Part shown: positions 17,337 through 24,466 of the stretch, in pieces
How positions within the stretch are numbered: position 1 is the first letter of the stretch
Layout: each line of letters begins with the position of its first letter
DNA from: CAIQJJ01 sp964606085
Lineage (GTDB): Bacteria; Chloroflexota; Anaerolineae; Anaerolineales; UBA4823
Length of the DNA: 64,000 nt
Reading direction: 5' to 3'
Assembly: GCA_964606085.1 (NCBI GenBank)
Contig: CAZSFD010000005.1
Location: 35,400-99,399, forward strand
The notes under the pieces: generated by a model
Told to the model about the DNA's origin: nothing
Databases searched by the model: none
Seen by the model: the letters and a program-made list of their open reading frames with translations, nothing else
Program-made: the position numbers and the translations under genes

Positions 17337-18584
17337 ATGAACATCCCTTTTTACCTCGGCGATAATGCCATTGACGAACTGATCAACTATTGTGAAGCGC
17401 ACGACCGGCGCGACTTCTTCCTGATCGCCGACCGCAACACCTATCCCATTCTCGGCCAGGAAGTGGAATTGGCCCTGCAGGCCCGCGGCTGGGACGTGAA
17501 AACGGTCATCTATCAGCAGCATGAGGTGGTACCCAACGAAGTCTTCATCATGCAAGCGCTGGAGAAGGCAGATTGGGTCGAGCGCACTTTCCTGGCCGTG
17601 GGTTCGGGCGTGATCACCGACATCACGCGCTTTGTCAGCCACCGCACGCGCCGCCCGTTCATCTCGCTGCCCACCGCCCCCTCGGTAGATGGCTTCACCT
17701 CGCCGAGTGCTTCGTTGGTGCTGGATCGCATCAAGAAGACCGTCATCGCGCAGCCGCCGGAGGCCATCTTCGCCCACCTGCCCACGCTGGTCGCCGCACC
17801 CCAGGCCATGATCGCCGCCGGGTACGGCGACATCCTCGGCAAGGCCATTGCCCTGGCCGATTGGAAACTCGGTTCGCTGTTGTGGGATGAGCCTTACAGC
17901 GCCGAAATCGCCGCCCGTGTGCGCAACACGCTGGACACCTGCGTGGCTGCCACGGACGAAATTGGCGCAGCCACGCCCGAAGGCATCCGCAAATTGATGG
18001 ATGCGCTGATCGATTCGGGCCTGTGTATGCTCGATTTTGGCAACTCGCGCCCGGCAGCCGGGGCTGAACACTATATGTCCCATTTCCTCGAGATGAAATT
18101 CCTGGCCGAAGGACGCCCCGCCGTGCTGCACGGGGCCAAAGTGGCGTTGTGTTCGCTCGCTGTGGCCGAACTCTACGACCGCCTGCGCCAACTGAGCCGC
18201 GCCGAGGCCGCCGAGCGCCTGCGCACCATCCCCCTGCCCGACCGCTCCGCCGATATTGAGCGCATCCGCCGCGTCTACGGGCCGATTGCCGACAGCCTGG
18301 TGATCGAGCAAGCGCCCTTCCTCAACCTGACTGCCCACGCCTATGCCACCCTTAAGGGCCGCGTCCTCGACAACTGGGATGACATTCAGGCGCTGGCCGC
18401 CGATGTTCCCTGCCCCGAAGAACTGGCCGATCTGCTCCAGCGTGCTGGCGGTTCCACCAACCCCGCCGATCTCACCCTCCAGCCCGGCGAACTCGAACAG
18501 GCCCTGCACCACTCGCATCTCTTCCGCAACCGTTTCACCGTGTGCAAGCTGGGCCGCATGTTGGGCCTGGAAGCTGGTTTGTAG
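17337..18584 (+). CDS. egsA: sn-Glycerol-1-phosphate dehydrogenase (AraM/EgsA type)
   Basis: A 415-residue enzyme of the iron-type alcohol dehydrogenase superfamily, G1P dehydrogenase branch. It should interconvert dihydroxyacetone phosphate and sn-glycerol 1-phosphate with NAD(P)H. Motifs include AVGSGVITDITRFVS, the substrate loop PTAPSVDGFTSPSAS, and metal ligands in AGYGDILGK (Asp), GAEHYMSH (His) and AVLHGAKVAL (His). The start at 17337 has GGAG six bases upstream; a TTG at 17307 would begin inside a hairpin. In bacteria this activity can feed unusual ether-type glycerolipids, and araM sits in the Bacillus arabinose operon. The neighbours here are sugar-phosphate enzymes, so a catabolic role is plausible. 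Confidence 0.88.
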   Translation: MNIPFYLGDNAIDELINYCEAHDRRDFFLIADRNTYPILGQEVELALQARGWDVKTVIYQQHEVVPNEVFIMQALEKADWVERTFLAVGSGVITDITRFVSHRTRRPFISLPTAPSVDGFTSPSASLVLDRIKKTVIAQPPEAIFAHLPTLVAAPQAMIAAGYGDILGKAIALADWKLGSLLWDEPYSAEIAARVRNTLDTCVAATDEIGAATPEGIRKLMDALIDSGLCMLDFGNSRPAAGAEHYMSHFLEMKFLAEGRPAVLHGAKVALCSLAVAELYDRLRQLSRAEAAERLRTIPLPDRSADIERIRRVYGPIADSLVIEQAPFLNLTAHAYATLKGRVLDNWDDIQALAADVPCPEELADLLQRAGGSTNPADLTLQPGELEQALHHSHLFRNRFTVCKLGRMLGLEAGL

Positions 18585-18607
18585 GGCGGAATTAATTTCG
18601 CCCTACA
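18580..18607. repeat. Hairpin overlapping the stop of the G1P dehydrogenase gene
   Basis: Arms 18580-18591 and 18596-18607 form a 12-base-pair stem (outer part TGTAGGGCG; one G-T wobble) around TTAA. The left arm includes the TAG stop codon. No T run follows, so it looks more like an inserted palindrome or processing site than a terminator. Confidence 0.8.
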
Positions 18608-18622
18608 GAATTAGGAAAAAAC

Positions 18623-19447
18623 ATGACTGTCGAAGCACCCTATCCCGAATTGGACGAACTCTTAGAACTGGTCGGCGAGGCCGGGCGGCGCATCTCCGAT
18701 ATTGACGCCAGCGAAGGCTCGGCGGGCAATATCTCCGTTTACATGGAGTGGCCCATCGAACCGCGCCGGCGCTTTCCGCAGGTCGAGGATATTACCCTGC
18801 CTGTGGCCGTACCCGCTCTGGCTGGCGGCACGCTGATCGTCAGCGGGTCAGGCCGGCGGCTGCGCGAGATTATCCGTGACCCGCTTGCCAACCTGGGGAT
18901 GCTGGTCGTGGGTCCGGGCGGCAAAACCGGCAAGCTCTATACCTCGCCACGCCGCCTGTTCGCCCGCCTCACCAGTGAACTCAACTCGCACCTGGCCGTC
19001 CACGAAGACCAGATCGGCCTGACCGCCACCAACTTCCACGCCATCATCCACGCCCAGCCGCCGCACCTGACCTACCTGAGCAACGTGCCGCGCTATCAGG
19101 ATCAGGCCTACCTCAACACCCACTTGCTGCGTTGGCAGCCCGAATTGATTATCAACCTGCCCGAAGGCGTCGGCTATGTGCCTTTCCACATTCCCGGCTC
19201 CAACAATCTAATGGAAGCCACCCTCGACAAGCTGCGCGCCTGCCGCGTGGTGCTGTGGGCCAAACACGGCGTGATGGCGCGTTCCGACACCTCCGTCAAG
19301 CGCGCCGCCGACCGCATCGAATACGCCGAAACCGCCGCCCGCTACGAATACATGAACCTCGTCGCCGATGAAGTGGCCGTGGGGCTATCGAGTGAAGAGA
19401 TTCGAGCGATTTGTGCGGCGTTTAATGTGAAGCAAACAATCTTTTGA
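18623..19447 (+). CDS. Class II aldolase, rhamnulose-1-phosphate aldolase-like
   Basis: A 274-residue zinc aldolase, the same length as E. coli RhaD. Shared features are LIVSGSGRRLREI with PLANLGMLVV, TSELNSHLAVH, the first metal-binding region NFHAIIHAQPPHL, the GVGYVPFHIPG block and the second His in VLWAKHGVMA. It probably splits a ketose 1-phosphate into dihydroxyacetone phosphate and an aldehyde. AGGA nine bases before the ATG serves as a ribosome site. Its position beside G1P dehydrogenase, which uses dihydroxyacetone phosphate, suggests a linked route. The exact sugar is unknown; no rhamnose isomerase or kinase is in the window. Confidence 0.85.
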   Translation: MTVEAPYPELDELLELVGEAGRRISDIDASEGSAGNISVYMEWPIEPRRRFPQVEDITLPVAVPALAGGTLIVSGSGRRLREIIRDPLANLGMLVVGPGGKTGKLYTSPRRLFARLTSELNSHLAVHEDQIGLTATNFHAIIHAQPPHLTYLSNVPRYQDQAYLNTHLLRWQPELIINLPEGVGYVPFHIPGSNNLMEATLDKLRACRVVLWAKHGVMARSDTSVKRAADRIEYAETAARYEYMNLVADEVAVGLSSEEIRAICAAFNVKQTIF

Positions 19448-19462
19448 GAAGTGTGCGTCAAA

Positions 19463-19514
19463 CGTGAGGCGTGATACGTGAAGACCATCCACGTTTCACG
19501 TATCATGCCTCACG
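19463..19514. repeat. Imperfect inverted repeat built from CGTGA words
   Basis: Arms 19463-19482 and 19495-19514 are 20 bases each and match at 19 positions, separated by 12 bases. The words GTGATACGTGA and TCACGTATCATG recur. A related phrase (repeats of GCGTGAT) occurs near 32190 and forms the first codons of the prmC reading frame. The right arm ends 14 bases before the GGAG of the next gene. Confidence 0.8.
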
Positions 19515-19537
19515 TTTCACCAATCACGGAGTTTCCC

Positions 19538-20254
19538 ATGTCCCTTCTCACCCAATACACCCACCAAGTCGAACAATTCGTCGCCGTCTGCCATCGCCTG
19601 GCCGATCATCTCTACGTCACCAGCGCCGGCGGCAACCTGGCCTGGAAGCTGGAACCCAACCTGTTACTGATCACCCCCACGCAGCTCAACAAAGGCTTCG
19701 TCACCCCTGATGATGTGGTGTTCATTGACCTGAACGGCAAGACCGTCGAGGGCAAACGCCGCCCCACCGGCGAGACGCCCATGTATCTCAAGTTCTTCCA
19801 CACCCGCCCCGACATCGTCTCGGTCATTCACTGCCATGCCCCGCACGTCGGCGCGTTAGCCATCTCGAAGGCCAAAAACTGGCTGATGCGCCCGCTCTAC
19901 CCCGAAACCACCACCGAAGTCGGCCCCGTCCCCGTCGTCCCCTACGCCGAGCCGCTGACCGAAAAGCTGGCCCAGGCCTTCGAGCCATTCTTGCTCAAAT
20001 ACAACAGCTTTATCATGGAAAATCATGGCCTGGTCACCCTTACCCGCGGCGGCATCTGGGATACGCTGATGACGGTAGAACTGCTCGAAGGCACGGCCCA
20101 ATCGCTGCTGCTCGCCATGTCCGTCGGTGACGTGAAAGAAATCTCGCGCCAGGATGTGGCCGACCTCGACAACGTCATGCGCACGCGCTCGATCCCCTAC
20201 GTGGGCCTGCCGGGCGTGAATGCGTCGTTGGAAGCACTGTATTTTGAAGGATAA
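19538..20254 (+). CDS. Class II aldolase/epimerase, FucA/AraD family
   Basis: A 238-residue zinc enzyme of the L-fuculose-phosphate aldolase / L-ribulose-5-phosphate 4-epimerase family. Visible are the phosphate-binding SAGGNLAWKL, the Glu in TGETPMYLKF, the His pair in VIHCHAPHVG and the third His in MENHGLVTL. I chose the ATG at 19538 because GGAG lies seven bases upstream and because the in-frame ATG at 19478 would translate the intergenic repeat. It is the second class II aldolase in succession; the pair may act on different ketose phosphates. Aldolase versus epimerase cannot be decided from these motifs. Confidence 0.85.
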   Translation: MSLLTQYTHQVEQFVAVCHRLADHLYVTSAGGNLAWKLEPNLLLITPTQLNKGFVTPDDVVFIDLNGKTVEGKRRPTGETPMYLKFFHTRPDIVSVIHCHAPHVGALAISKAKNWLMRPLYPETTTEVGPVPVVPYAEPLTEKLAQAFEPFLLKYNSFIMENHGLVTLTRGGIWDTLMTVELLEGTAQSLLLAMSVGDVKEISRQDVADLDNVMRTRSIPYVGLPGVNASLEALYFEG

Positions 20255-20263
20255 TGGTGTTCG

Positions 20264-20355
20264 GCATTCGATAATTCGATAATTCGATATTCGCAATTCG
20301 AATACCGAATTATCGAATACCGAATACCGAATACCGAATATCCAATACCGAATTA
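20264..20355. repeat. Low-complexity spacer of ATTCGATA / TACCGAA words
   Basis: The 104-base spacer is made almost entirely of the words ATTCGATA (left half) and CCGAATA or CGAATTATCG (right half). The halves are partly complementary and could fold back on themselves. No ribosome-binding site is visible before the PHP gene. Similar but not identical ATTCG-rich spacers are at 23440-23539, 25680-25720 and 26541-26606. Confidence 0.85.
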
Positions 20356-20358
20356 CCC

Positions 20359-21657
20359 ATGCTCCCCTTTCCCCCTTTCAACCTCCACTGTCACACCCAC
20401 TTCTCCTTCAACGCCAACGGCTATTCACCCACCGATTTGGTGAAAATGGCAAAGGAAAAGAACTGGTATGCCGTGGGCATCGTGGATTTCGACGTACTCG
20501 ATGGCGTGGACGAGTTTCTCTCCGCCTGCGAGGCGTTGGAAATGCGCGGCATGGCTTCCCTCGAAACACGCGTCTACGTCCCCGAATTTGCCACGCGCGA
20601 GATCAACTCTCCTGGTGAGCCGGGCGTGTTCTACTTTATGGGAGTCGGTTTCACCCGAAGTGATCCTGCCCCCGAAGTGGCCGACACCCTCGCCGCCATG
20701 CGCCGCCGCGCCGCCGCCCGCAACCGCCAGATGATCGAGCGCCTCAACGCCCACCTGTCCCCGCTCACCGTAGACTATGACCGCGACGTGCTTTCGCTGA
20801 CGCCCGCCGGCAACGCCACCGAGCGGCACATGCTTAAAGCATATATCCAAAAAGCATATATCCAAAAAGCAGAAGAGCAATTTCAACCACAAAGTATACA
20901 AAGGAACACAAAGGAAAACTTCGTGCCCTTCGAGTCCTTTGTGGTTCGATTGAATGATTTTTGGGCTGAAAAACTGGGCTTGGCGGAAGATCAGATTGCC
21001 ACGCAGATCGCGGACTACGCCAAATTCTCCAACACCGTGCGCGGCAAGTTGATGAAACGCGGCGGCGTTGGCTACATCCCGCCCACACCCGAAACCTTCC
21101 CCACCGTCGAGGAAGTCAGCCAGTTTGCCATCGCCTGCGGCGCCATCCCATGCGCCACCTGGCTGGATGGCACTTCTGCCGGCGAGCAAGCCGAAGCCGA
21201 ATTGCTCGATCTGCTGATCTCAAAAGGCACGGCAGCGATCAACATCATCCCCGACCGCAACTGGAATATCGCCGACCTTGAACAGCGCAAGCTCAAAGTG
21301 CAGAAGCTCTACGAGGTGGCGGCCCTGGCGCAACGCCTCGACCTGCCGATCATCGTCGGCACCGAGATGAACGCCCCCGGGCAAAAGCTGGTGGACGATT
21401 TCGAAGCCCCCGAACTGGCCCCCGTGCGCCAGGCCTTCCTCGACGGCGCTGATTTTCTCTACGGCCACACGGTCATGCAGCGCGCCCTCGGCATGGGGTA
21501 TCAATCGGAGTGGGCCAAAACAAATCTCCCCACCCGCCGCCAACGCAACGATTTCTACACCCAACTGGGCCGCCGCTTGCAGCCAGGACAGGCTAGTCTC
21601 GAAAAATTGCGCTTTTTACAACCCATATCACCAACAGGAATGTTAGAAAACATCTAA
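20359..21657 (+). CDS. PHP-domain metal-dependent phosphoesterase
   Basis: A 432-residue protein with a polymerase-and-histidinol-phosphatase (PHP) fold. The first metal-binding motif is LHCHTHFSFNANGYSP at residues 8-23, with a further candidate ligand in VGIVDFDVLDGVDEF. Later segments (IIVGTEMNAPGQKLVDDF, DFLYGHTVMQRALG) fit the end of the barrel. Residues about 159-195 (KAYIQKAYIQK, then QSIQRNTKENF) coincide with a tandem duplication and an inverted repeat in the DNA and look like inserted sequence kept in frame. The substrate is unknown; the cluster suggests a sugar phosphate. The ATG at 20359 is the only good start. Confidence 0.8.
   Translation: MLPFPPFNLHCHTHFSFNANGYSPTDLVKMAKEKNWYAVGIVDFDVLDGVDEFLSACEALEMRGMASLETRVYVPEFATREINSPGEPGVFYFMGVGFTRSDPAPEVADTLAAMRRRAAARNRQMIERLNAHLSPLTVDYDRDVLSLTPAGNATERHMLKAYIQKAYIQKAEEQFQPQSIQRNTKENFVPFESFVVRLNDFWAEKLGLAEDQIATQIADYAKFSNTVRGKLMKRGGVGYIPPTPETFPTVEEVSQFAIACGAIPCATWLDGTSAGEQAEAELLDLLISKGTAAINIIPDRNWNIADLEQRKLKVQKLYEVAALAQRLDLPIIVGTEMNAPGQKLVDDFEAPELAPVRQAFLDGADFLYGHTVMQRALGMGYQSEWAKTNLPTRRQRNDFYTQLGRRLQPGQASLEKLRFLQPISPTGMLENI
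20885..20946. repeat. ACCACAAAG inverted repeat inside the PHP gene
   Basis: Arms AACCACAAAG (20885-20894) and CTTTGTGGTT (20937-20946) are perfect complements. The interior has repeated ACAAAGGAA words. The same arm sequence recurs in the spacer directly downstream of the gene (21656-21718). Just upstream, a 15-base unit (AAAGCATATATCCAA) is duplicated in tandem. Confidence 0.85.
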
Positions 21658-21718
21658 CCACAAAGGACACACAGGATCACGAAGACTGTCCTTTGTGTTC
21701 CTTCGTGGCCTTTGTGGT
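21656..21718. repeat. ACCACAAAGG inverted repeat after the PHP gene
   Basis: Outer arms ACCACAAAGG (21657-21666) and CCTTTGTGGT (21709-21718), with inner arms CACGAAG (21678-21684) and CTTCGTG (21701-21707), give a nested fold filling the whole spacer between the PHP gene and the alcohol dehydrogenase gene. It shares its outer arms with the element inside the PHP gene. Confidence 0.88.
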
Positions 21719-21735
21719 GAAATTTCGGAGAATCT

Positions 21736-23439
21736 ATGACCGACAAACTCACTTCTTACCGTCAAACCCCAACCCCCGCCGATCCAACCAACCAGCTCTG
21801 GCCGCTCTACGGCGCCGGCCTCGAAAACTTCGGCGTAGATGGCAAGCCCATCGCCGCGCCCCTGCCTTCCTTCGGCCCCGACGAACTGCTCATCCGTCAC
21901 GATGCCTGCGGGCTGTGTTTTTCGGATGTCAAAGTGGTCAACCAGGGCCAAAACCACCCGCGCATCTTCCGCGACATGAAAACCGAACCCGTGGTGATGG
22001 GTCACGAGGTGGCCATGACCATCCTCGGCGTGGGCGACAACCTCAAAGACCGCTACCACGTCGGCGAGCGCCTGACCCTCGAAACCGACATCGTCATCCG
22101 CGGCAACACCTACGCCTACGGCTACTGGTTCCAGGGCGGCCTCTCGCAATACAGCGTCATCGGCCCCGATATTTACGCCGCCGATAACGGTAATAACCTG
22201 ATCAAAGTCCAACCCAAGCAGGATGGCACCATGCCCGGCTACGCCGAAGTGGCTCTCACCGAGCCGTGGGCCTGCGTGGTGGCCGCCTATGCCCTGAAAT
22301 ACCGCGACGGCCTCAAGCCCGGCGGCGCGTTATGGGTGATCGGCGCGGGTGCAACCGACCGCCCTTACACGATTTCCCGCGGCTTCGACGCAGGGGATGG
22401 AACATCCCCCGCGCACCCCGCCAAACTCTACCTCACCAACGTCCCCGCCGGGTTCGCCGAATGGCTCAAACGCCGCTCCGCCGCCCTGGGCATCGAAGTG
22501 ACCGAAGTCCCCGACCCCGCCGCGCCGCCCTTCGACTTCGTAGACGACATCGCCCTCCTCGGCGCAGACCCGGCCCTGATCGAACTCGTCAGCCCGCGCC
22601 TCGACCAGTTTGGCGTCCTGGCCATCCTCGCCGATGCTGCCCTGCCGCGCAAGGTCAACGTGGATGTTGGCCGCATCCACTATCACCGCTGGGTCTATGT
22701 TGGCACAACAACCAACGACCTGGCCGCCGCCTACCAGCCTGCCATCCGTTCCAACCTCAAGCCGGGCGGCAAGGCCTGGTTCATCGGCGCCGGCGGCCCG
22801 ATGGGGCGCATGCACGTTCAGCGCGCCATCGAATTCAACGACCCGCCCGGCACCATCGTTTGCACCGATGTTTCGGATATGCGCCTGAGCGAATTATGCG
22901 ATTCATTCTCCGCCCAGGCCGAGGCCAAAGGGATTAACTGGTTGTGCTTGAATCCGATGAATAAAGCCGAATACGCCGCCAAGATGGCCGAATTGGGTCA
23001 GTTCGATGACATTGTGGTACTCGCCCCGGTCGCTGCCATCATCGCCGACGCCGGAAATTACCTTGCCCCCGACGGCGTGATGAACATCTTTGCGGGTGTG
23101 GCGCGCGGCACCATGGCCGCCCTCGACCTGAGCGGGGCGTATCTGCATGGCACGCGCGTCATCGGCCACTCGGCTTCGCTGATGTCTTATTTCGAGCTTT
23201 CGCCCAACCGCTCGGTGGCCGCAGTCGGCTCGCTCAGCGCCGCCAAAGATGGCCTGCAAGCCGTTAAAGATGCCAGTTTTGCCGGGAAAGTGGTCATCTA
23301 CCCCAACATTCGTGAATTTCCGCTCACCCAACTGGCCGACCTCAAAGACAGCCTCCCCACCGTCCACGCCCTGCTCAACGAGCGCGGCGAATGGACGAAC
23401 GCGGCGGAGGATGAGTTTTTGCGGTTGATGCTGGCGTGA
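21736..23439 (+). CDS. Long zinc-type medium-chain dehydrogenase with two nucleotide-binding segments
   Basis: A 567-residue MDR-superfamily alcohol/polyol dehydrogenase, about 200 residues longer than usual. The N-terminal catalytic domain has the zinc ligand region CGLCFSDVK and the MGHEVAMTILGVG motif (near residues 90-100), then ALTEPWACVVAAY. A first Rossmann-like start (GGALWVIGAGATDRPYTISRGF, residues about 196-217) is followed by roughly 130 residues that look like a second half-domain. A second Rossmann start follows (GKAWFIGAGGPMGRMHVQRA, near residue 350). The structural four-Cys zinc lobe is not seen. A GGAGAATCT stretch precedes the ATG. It probably oxidises a polyol phosphate; the substrate is not determined. 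Confidence 0.8.
   Translation: MTDKLTSYRQTPTPADPTNQLWPLYGAGLENFGVDGKPIAAPLPSFGPDELLIRHDACGLCFSDVKVVNQGQNHPRIFRDMKTEPVVMGHEVAMTILGVGDNLKDRYHVGERLTLETDIVIRGNTYAYGYWFQGGLSQYSVIGPDIYAADNGNNLIKVQPKQDGTMPGYAEVALTEPWACVVAAYALKYRDGLKPGGALWVIGAGATDRPYTISRGFDAGDGTSPAHPAKLYLTNVPAGFAEWLKRRSAALGIEVTEVPDPAAPPFDFVDDIALLGADPALIELVSPRLDQFGVLAILADAALPRKVNVDVGRIHYHRWVYVGTTTNDLAAAYQPAIRSNLKPGGKAWFIGAGGPMGRMHVQRAIEFNDPPGTIVCTDVSDMRLSELCDSFSAQAEAKGINWLCLNPMNKAEYAAKMAELGQFDDIVVLAPVAAIIADAGNYLAPDGVMNIFAGVARGTMAALDLSGAYLHGTRVIGHSASLMSYFELSPNRSVAAVGSLSAAKDGLQAVKDASFAGKVVIYPNIREFPLTQLADLKDSLPTVHALLNERGEWTNAAEDEFLRLMLA
22393..22409. repeat. In-frame hairpin in the alcohol dehydrogenase gene
   Basis: Arms GGGGATG (22393-22399) and CATCCCC (22403-22409) enclose GAA. 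The palindrome falls just after the first glycine-rich nucleotide-binding motif and encodes part of DAGDGTSPAHP. Confidence 0.75.
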
Positions 23440-23539
23440 GGTGATATTCGACAATTCGTGATTCGTTAATCGAAAACGGTCTGCGATGGCAACGAATCAC
23501 GCATAACGATTATCGAATAACGCATAACCGTTTCCCGTC
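23440..23539. repeat. ATTCG-word spacer before the epimerase gene
   Basis: This 100-base spacer repeats ATTCG, GATTCGTTAATCG and CGAATAACGCATAAC words with partial dyad symmetry. No promoter is evident. It resembles, without being identical to, the spacers at 20264 and 26541. Confidence 0.75.
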
Positions 23540-24412
23540 ATGAACTTCGGCGCCCACATTTTTCTCTGGACTGACCGCTGGACGAATGCTTCGCTTCCGC
23601 TGATGGATCGCGCCCGCGGCCTGGGGCTGGATATGTTGGAGATCGCCAACGGCGATGACGTGGAATTTGACCCGGCGGCCATTCGCCAACAGGCGCAAGC
23701 CGTGGGCCTGACGCTCACCCTCAGCCCCGGCGGAATCTGGCCGATGGAAGCCGACATCTCGCACCCCGACCCGGCGGCCCGGCAGTTCGGCCTCGACTGG
23801 CACCGCCGCTGGATTCGCCTGGCCGGTGAGTCGGGCATGGTGGCTTACTGCGGCGCACTCTACGCCCACCCGGGCCGCGTCGCCCGCCGCGCCCCTGACC
23901 CCGACGAGCAGCGCTGGGCTGCCGAGGGGCTGCACGCCCTGGCCGAAATCGGCGCAGCCTGCGGCGTGGAGATCGTCATCGAACCGATGAGCCACTTCCG
24001 CACCCACCTGGTCAACACGCCCCAACAGGCCCTGAACCTCCTCGCCGCCGCCGATCACCCCAACCTGAGCGTGCTGTTCGACACCTATCACGCCGTCACC
24101 GAAGTGCGCGACTACGCCGCCGCCCTGCGAACACTCGCCCCGCGCCTGTGGGGATTGCACGCCTGCGAAAGCGACCGCGGCGTACCCGGCGGCGATGCTG
24201 GGGACAGCGGCGGGCTTGTTCCCTGGGAGCAGGTATTCTCAGCACTCCACGAAATCAACTTCGACGGAAACGTTCTCTTCGAGTCCTACAACTCCAGCCT
24301 CGATAACTGCAACTTCGCCTACTCGCGCGGCATGTTCCACCACGTTTGCGACGATGGCGATGAGTTTGTTCGCACGGGCCTGAAATTCCTCCGCAGTCAC
24401 CCGATCACCTAA
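23540..24412 (+). CDS. Sugar phosphate isomerase/epimerase (xylose-isomerase-like TIM barrel)
   Basis: A 290-residue TIM-barrel protein of the AP-endonuclease-2/xylose-isomerase-like family, which includes D-tagatose/D-psicose 3-epimerases. Four probable metal ligands are in order: Glu in EIVIEPMSHF, Asp in VLFDTYHAV, His in WGLHACESDRGVPGGD, and Glu in NVLFESYNS. Their order and spacing match ketose 3-epimerases. It should interconvert ketoses or ketose derivatives in the cytoplasm. The start at 23540 is preceded by repeat sequence without a strong ribosome site. Its place in the polyol/ketose cluster supports the role. Confidence 0.85.
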   Translation: MNFGAHIFLWTDRWTNASLPLMDRARGLGLDMLEIANGDDVEFDPAAIRQQAQAVGLTLTLSPGGIWPMEADISHPDPAARQFGLDWHRRWIRLAGESGMVAYCGALYAHPGRVARRAPDPDEQRWAAEGLHALAEIGAACGVEIVIEPMSHFRTHLVNTPQQALNLLAAADHPNLSVLFDTYHAVTEVRDYAAALRTLAPRLWGLHACESDRGVPGGDAGDSGGLVPWEQVFSALHEINFDGNVLFESYNSSLDNCNFAYSRGMFHHVCDDGDEFVRTGLKFLRSHPIT

Positions 24413-24466
24413 TCACCTAGTCACCCACTCACCTTGTCCCCCTCTCATCCTCTCCCCCCTTTCATC
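24405..24466. repeat. TCACC-word spacer before the DUF89 gene
   Basis: The spacer repeats ATCACCTAATCACCTAGTCACCCACTCACC and then becomes pyrimidine-rich, and has no ribosome-binding site. It begins inside the last codons of the epimerase gene. Confidence 0.65.

Noticed and set aside
19478..19537. Longer start for the FucA/AraD-family gene
   Set aside because: It would translate the CGTGA repeat; the ATG at 19538 has a GGAG at good spacing.
20264..20355. CRISPR-like repeat array
   Set aside because: The repeated words are 7-8 bases, contiguous and irregular, with no unique spacers, and no cas genes are nearby.
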